DNA of 64,000 bases from an uncultured Pseudomonadota bacterium (GTDB lineage: Bacteria > Pseudomonadota > Gammaproteobacteria > Steroidobacterales > Steroidobacteraceae): contig CAIKMS010000026.1 of assembly GCA_903828595.1 (NCBI GenBank), positions 1-64,000 of the forward strand, given 5' to 3'. The notes beneath the pieces were generated by a model. It ran no database searches, had not been told where the DNA came from, and saw only the letters and a list, made by a program, of their open reading frames with translations. A program made the translations under genes and the position numbers. Shown piece by piece: positions 60,472 to 64,000 of this stretch; position 1 is the first letter of the stretch, and every line of letters starts with the position of its first letter.

Positions 60472-60740
60472 GGTATCAACCGCGAGCGCCGGCCTGGCGC
60501 ATAAAGCCGCGCATCGAGGCGGCGTTTGGCGGGGTTCATTGACAGCACACGCAGGGATCGCCATTCTTCAAAAAAGTTTTTGGGCGCTTGATGCTTTGGG
60601 GCAGGCGCCTGACTTCGGAGGGCTGCACCGGATATCCGCAAGCCCGCTGGGTTTTAACGCTGGATTCTGTCATCGCGCTATCTGCGCGGGCTGAAGTTAA
60701 TTTTTTGAGGCTTTTTTTCCACTTTTAAGAGAGAGCATCT
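60472..60740 (+). other. Gap between pnuT and the second aldehyde dehydrogenase
   Basis: These 269 bases hold no credible gene or obvious terminator. The last 40 bases are T-rich and lead into AAGAGAGAGC, a likely ribosome binding region for the next gene at 60741. Confidence 0.35.
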
Positions 60741-62174
60741 GTGTCAAAAAATCATGACAAGTTTTACATCAATGGTGCCTGGGTCAGCCCGGTGAAGCCG
60801 GCTGCTCTGGATGTGATTAATCCGGCCACCGAGCGGGCGTACACCCAGATCTCGATGGGCAGCCACGCCGATGTGGATCTGGCCATCGCGGCGGCTAAAG
60901 CTGCGTTCCCCTCGTTTTCACGCACGACCCGTGAGCAGAGGCTGGCACTGTTGCGTAAGATCCTAGAGCTATACAACGCGCGTTATAACGAAATTGCGGA
61001 TGCTGTTACCGATGAAATGGGCGCGCCTACCAAGTTTGCTCGTGAGGCTCAGGCTTGGGCAGGCCAGGTGCACATGGAAGCCACCATCAAGGCGCTAGAA
61101 GACCTCGAGTTTCAGTACCAGCGCGGTACGACGCGTATCGTTCGTGAAGCGATTGGCGTGGTGGGCCTGATCACACCCTGGAATTGGCCACTGAACCAGA
61201 TCGTCTGTAAGGTCGCGCCTGCTCTGGCAGCGGGTTGCACGATGGTGCTTAAGCCCTCTGAAATCGCACCTATCAGCGGCATTATTTTTGCTGAAATCAT
61301 GCATGACGCTGGCGTGCCTAAGGGTGTTTTCAACCTGGTCAATGGCGATGGTCCAACGGTAGGTCAGTACCTGTCCGGCCATCGGGACATCGATATGATG
61401 TCGTTCACTGGCTCGACTCGTGCCGGCATCATCGTCGCTAAAACTGCCGCTGAGACCGTGAAGCGTGTTGCCCAGGAATTGGGTGGCAAGTCCGCCAACA
61501 TCATTTTGGATGATGCTGATTTAGTTGATGCAGTGTCGCGTGGTGCAGCCGCTTGCTTTAGCAACTCAGGGCAGTCGTGTGATGCGCCAACTCGCATGTT
61601 TGTTCCGGCTGCCAAGCACGCTCAGGCACTTGAAATTGCCAAGCAGACCGCCCTAACTCACAAAGTTGGCGATCCGCGCGCCGCAGACACGGTGCTCGGT
61701 CCGGTCGTAAGCCAAATCCAGTTCGATAAGATTCAGCGTCTGATTCAAGCCGGCATCGATGAGGGTGCGACCTTGGTGGTGGGTGGCGTGGGTAAGCCCG
61801 AGGGCTTAACCACCGGCTACTACGTCAAGCCGACTGTGTTTGGGAATGTGAATCACGAGATGACAATTTCGCGGGAAGAAATCTTTGGTGCCGTATTGTC
61901 GATTCTTCCTTATCACACGGAGCAGGAAGCTATCGATAAGGCGAACGATTCAGAGTACGGCCTGGCCGCCTATGTATCGTCGACCAATATCGAGCATGCC
62001 CGAGCGGTAGCGATGGAGTTGCGTGCGGGCACGGTCAACATCAACTACCCGGATTGGGATACGCATGCGCCGTTTGGCGGCTACAAGCAGTCAGGCAACG
62101 GTAAGGAATACGCGGATTGGGGAATTTTTGAGTTCCTGGAGACCAAAGGTATCGTTGGTTACGGCAAGCCGTAA
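60741..62174 (+). CDS. NAD(P)-dependent aldehyde dehydrogenase, second copy
   Basis: A 477-residue enzyme of the same ALDH branch as the one at 50081. The nucleotide-binding segment is TPWNWPLNQIVCKVAPALAA followed by LKPSE; FTGSTRAGIIVAKTA, QELGGKSAN (general base) and NSGQSCDAPTR (nucleophile Cys) are intact, and it ends with PFGGYKQSGNGKEY. It may oxidise betaine aldehyde or another amine-derived aldehyde, but the sequence does not decide. It is a single-gene unit with its own terminator at 62233. Confidence 0.93.
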   Translation: MSKNHDKFYINGAWVSPVKPAALDVINPATERAYTQISMGSHADVDLAIAAAKAAFPSFSRTTREQRLALLRKILELYNARYNEIADAVTDEMGAPTKFAREAQAWAGQVHMEATIKALEDLEFQYQRGTTRIVREAIGVVGLITPWNWPLNQIVCKVAPALAAGCTMVLKPSEIAPISGIIFAEIMHDAGVPKGVFNLVNGDGPTVGQYLSGHRDIDMMSFTGSTRAGIIVAKTAAETVKRVAQELGGKSANIILDDADLVDAVSRGAAACFSNSGQSCDAPTRMFVPAAKHAQALEIAKQTALTHKVGDPRAADTVLGPVVSQIQFDKIQRLIQAGIDEGATLVVGGVGKPEGLTTGYYVKPTVFGNVNHEMTISREEIFGAVLSILPYHTEQEAIDKANDSEYGLAAYVSSTNIEHARAVAMELRAGTVNINYPDWDTHAPFGGYKQSGNGKEYADWGIFEFLETKGIVGYGKP

Positions 62175-62232
62175 ATCCTTACGGCCTTGGTTGCGTTAGT
62201 TCGCAGCACGGGGCGTAATAAGGCACGATAGG

Positions 62233-62265
62233 ACGGCGCTAGGAGCAATCCAGCGCCGTTTTTAT
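62233..62265 (+). terminator. Rho-independent terminator after the aldehyde dehydrogenase
   Basis: ACGGCGCT and AGCGCCGT form an 8-base stem; GGA and TCC inside the loop can extend it past one bulged base. A run of T follows. It lies 58 bases after the stop codon. Confidence 0.85.
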
Positions 62266-62359
62266 TGCGAAACTTAATCCGGTGGGGTAGTTCACAACCG
62301 TCAGTGCCAGGCTGTGGTCGCCAACCCGTTTGGCATCCGGTAACGGTCAAAAATAGGTG

Positions 62360-62650
62360 TTAAGTGCCTTCGACTAAACGTAAGTCTCTTACCGCGCCAC
62401 CGTCTAGGGCGGCGAGTGCGGATTGATAGGCCGGGCTGTCGTAAGTGGCTTTGGCCTGCTCCAGAGAGTCAAATTCGATGACAACGACTCGGGAGGCATG
62501 ACCTGATTCAAAGGCATAGGCTGCGGTTCCACGCGCCAGAAACCGGCCGCCACCGGCCTGTATGGCCGGGCCTGCCAGTTGGGCATAAGCAGCTAGTTTG
62601 TTTGTGTCGGTAATCTCTAAATAATTTGAGATCCAATAACCCTTAGGCAT
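62360..62650 (-). CDS. DUF1330 family protein
   Basis: A 96-residue protein of the dimeric alpha-beta barrel type. It opens with GYWISNYLEITDTNKLAAYA, then GGRFLARGT, VVIEFDSLEQAKATYDSPAY and ends AVRDLRLVEG, all typical of DUF1330. The function of the family is unknown. It has no close operon partner; the amino acid hydroxylase gene upstream ends 85 bases before it on the same strand. Confidence 0.88.
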   Translation of the reverse strand: MPKGYWISNYLEITDTNKLAAYAQLAGPAIQAGGGRFLARGTAAYAFESGHASRVVVIEFDSLEQAKATYDSPAYQSALAALDGGAVRDLRLVEGT

Positions 62651-62734
62651 AACAAGCCATCCCTACGTGTGTTAAGGGCCTGAGTATAACAAGCGCCCCG
62701 GCGAGTTGCAGTGGCGATGCCTAATCCTACGGCC

Positions 62735-63685
62735 TTAGGCGGCGCGGGCTTTACCAAAGGGCGTAGTAATGACCCGTCCATCCAGATCGATTGCGCTCAC
62801 CGGCAATTGGTCGATCACAAAAGTACGTTGCAGCCAACGGTCCGTGCCATCAAAACGGGGGGCGTACGGGCTGCGGCCATGGACCGCTCGCGCGTTATCG
62901 ATGATCAATAGATCACCTGCTTGAAGATTGACTCGCGCATGGCAGGCACTGGTTGCCGCACCAAGCTCAGCGAGTGCCGCACTCGCTCCGGCATCAATCC
63001 CTACCATCAGGTCTTCATCGAAAACCATGGTGGGGTCTGATCGGTTGGTCAAAACCGGGAGCGCGTCGCCGAGTACGTTATCTCGGCCGTTGAGAAAGCT
63101 CTCATCGATGGCGGTTCTAAAGCGGGGCTCGAAGAGCGCCTCTTGGGTGGCCTTACTCAGCATCGGCCAGACTTCACGGATGGACGATAAGGTGGTTTGC
63201 GCCGCAAGATCACCGCGCAGGCACAACAGGGCGAGATAGGCGGGACGGTAAGGGTGAAAGGCGGTCTCAGTGTGAAACAGCAAAGGTACCGAGGAGGAGG
63301 TTGATGTTTGTCTATCCTGATTGGCTCGGGTGGGTACCAAATTCTGAATCAAGCGACCACCCAGCTCCGGCTGGTAACCAATCGGCTCACCCAGCAGCGT
63401 CGCAATTGCTAACAGCGTTCGCTCGCTAAAAGCATCTTTGCTGGTGGTATCGGTCGGCAGCGCCGGTGTGGCGGGTACGCTACCAATGGGCAGGCCGCGT
63501 AGGAGTAGCGCGCCGCTGGCGTGTGATTCCCGTCGAAAATCCCCTACAGCCTGGCGAACGTGCTCGGGCAAGGTGGCGGCATAGGCTTTAGACGCGGCGA
63601 TGAAGTGTTCGCAACCAATATCGCCGTCAACATGTTCGGTTGAGGGTAGTGCGGGGCAGAAAACTTCTAAGGGGGCGGCGTGCAT
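62735..63685 (-). CDS. Fe(II)/2-oxoglutarate amino acid hydroxylase, clavaminate synthase-like
   Basis: A 316-residue TauD/TfdA-fold dioxygenase. Iron ligands are His and Glu in LLFHTETAFHPYRP (the H-x-E form used by VioC, AsnO and clavaminate synthase rather than the H-x-D of TauD) and the distal His in AVHGRSPYAPRFDG. The arginine that binds 2-oxoglutarate lies in DRWLQRTFV. The LALLCLRGD segment is also typical of the amino acid beta-hydroxylase group. It probably hydroxylates a free amino acid such as Arg or Asn. No antibiotic biosynthesis genes are visible nearby. It is divergent from an Lrp/AsnC regulator. Confidence 0.85.
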   Translation of the reverse strand: MHAAPLEVFCPALPSTEHVDGDIGCEHFIAASKAYAATLPEHVRQAVGDFRRESHASGALLLRGLPIGSVPATPALPTDTTSKDAFSERTLLAIATLLGEPIGYQPELGGRLIQNLVPTRANQDRQTSTSSSVPLLFHTETAFHPYRPAYLALLCLRGDLAAQTTLSSIREVWPMLSKATQEALFEPRFRTAIDESFLNGRDNVLGDALPVLTNRSDPTMVFDEDLMVGIDAGASAALAELGAATSACHARVNLQAGDLLIIDNARAVHGRSPYAPRFDGTDRWLQRTFVIDQLPVSAIDLDGRVITTPFGKARAA

Positions 63686-63828
63686 GATCCTAATCCTGAC
63701 CAGGGGTGTAGCGACGATGACTTCTGGGCTTCCAGAGTTTCCGCGATTAGAATGTCAGAATGAAGCGATGACTTCGTCGATTAATGAGTTAAACTGGTCA
63801 AAGTGACCAAATTAATGGTTAAAACCAC
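63686..63828. promoter_or_regulatory. Divergent promoter region with a perfect inverted repeat
   Basis: The 143-base gap between the hydroxylase and the Lrp/AsnC gene contains TGGTCA-AAG-TGACCA at 63795-63809, 19 bases before the regulator's ATG and flanked by TTAAT repeats. It is a good candidate operator for autoregulation and control of the hydroxylase. Confidence 0.5.
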
Positions 63829-64000
63829 ATGATCAGCGAACTTGACGATCTCGATCGGCGATTACTGGCTTTGTTACAGACCAATGCCCGTCTGCCGGCA
63901 GCGACCCTGGCGAAAAAGCTCACCGTGGCGCGCACCACGGTGGTGGCACGTATTGCGCGGTTGGAGAAAACCGGTGTCATTAAGGGCTACGGCTTGCGGC
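63829..64000 (+). CDS. Lrp/AsnC family regulator, N-terminal part (runs off window)
   Basis: The first 57 codons are visible. They form the winged HTH domain of the Lrp/AsnC family: LDDLDRRLLALLQTNARLP, LAKKLTVARTTVVARIARLE, and TGVIKGYGLR. The effector-binding RAM domain lies beyond the window. It is divergent from the clavaminate-synthase-like hydroxylase gene and probably regulates it in response to an amino acid. Confidence 0.9.
   Translation, partial: MISELDDLDRRLLALLQTNARLPAATLAKKLTVARTTVVARIARLEKTGVIKGYGLR

Noticed and set aside
1-64000. CRISPR arrays, tRNA or rRNA genes, insertion sequences and prophage
   Set aside because: Looked for on both strands by pattern; no regularly spaced direct repeats, tRNA-like cloverleaf with CCA-end context, transposase or phage structural gene was found.

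Overview
The window reads as a chromosomal stretch of a heterotrophic gammaproteobacterium with moderately high GC. The evidence is a YheU/UPF0270 gene (57332-57598, a family best known from gammaproteobacteria), three TonB-dependent receptors, class III formaldehyde dehydrogenase, and many exported peptidases. No rRNA, tRNA, insertion sequence, prophage or CRISPR array was seen. The species cannot be named from the sequence alone.

Region 1 (1-3852): on the minus strand, the heavy chain and the start of the light chain of a tryptophan tryptophylquinone amine dehydrogenase (aromatic amine dehydrogenase type). Divergent from it are an FAD amine oxidase and a TSUP anion exporter. Region 2 (3854-17378): a long minus-strand run that looks like peptide scavenging: MFS permease, exported tripeptidyl-aminopeptidase-like hydrolase, TonB receptor, S9 prolyl oligopeptidase, a TPR/O-GlcNAc-transferase-like protein, M20 peptidase and gamma-glutamyltransferase. 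Region 3 (17590-33278): N-methyl amine catabolism. A plus-strand operon carries frmA, frmB, a Rieske oxygenase resembling N-demethylating oxygenases, and a class I aminotransferase. A YXWGXW lipoprotein and a small unknown protein follow. Then come soxBDAG (tetrameric sarcosine oxidase, minus strand), a divergent dimethylglycine-dehydrogenase-type flavoprotein, a small membrane protein and Ada. Together these can take an N-methylated substrate such as glycine betaine to dimethylglycine, sarcosine and glycine, with the released formaldehyde going to formate.

Region 4 (33424-41591): a second TSUP exporter, then a TonB receptor behind an AT-rich leader and two paralogous TPR-sulfotransferases. 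Region 5 (41655-47130): an FHS-type sugar permease, a fused periplasmic chorismate mutase/cyclohexadienyl dehydratase, and a two-subunit exported molybdenum hydroxylase (IorAB type). Region 6 (47207-55250): a catabolic cluster on the minus strand (MFS permease, aldehyde dehydrogenase, enolase-superfamily dehydratase, GMC oxidoreductase) with a divergent beta-hydroxyacid dehydrogenase and a LysR regulator.

Region 7 (55290-64000): a class C beta-lactamase-like hydrolase; a poly-gamma-glutamate hydrolase-like protein with YheU; a TPP riboswitch controlling a TonB receptor and a PnuC-type permease (thiamin uptake); a second aldehyde dehydrogenase; a DUF1330 protein; and a clavaminate-synthase-like amino acid hydroxylase divergent from a truncated Lrp/AsnC regulator.

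The most interesting points are: the operon joining a Rieske oxygenase to formaldehyde detoxification and an aminotransferase; the TonB receptor with duplicated TPR-sulfotransferases; the fused exported AroQ-PheC enzyme; and a TPP aptamer whose 3' strand contains the likely ribosome binding site of the GTG-initiated receptor gene. Functions come from motifs and remembered family sequences; no search was run.
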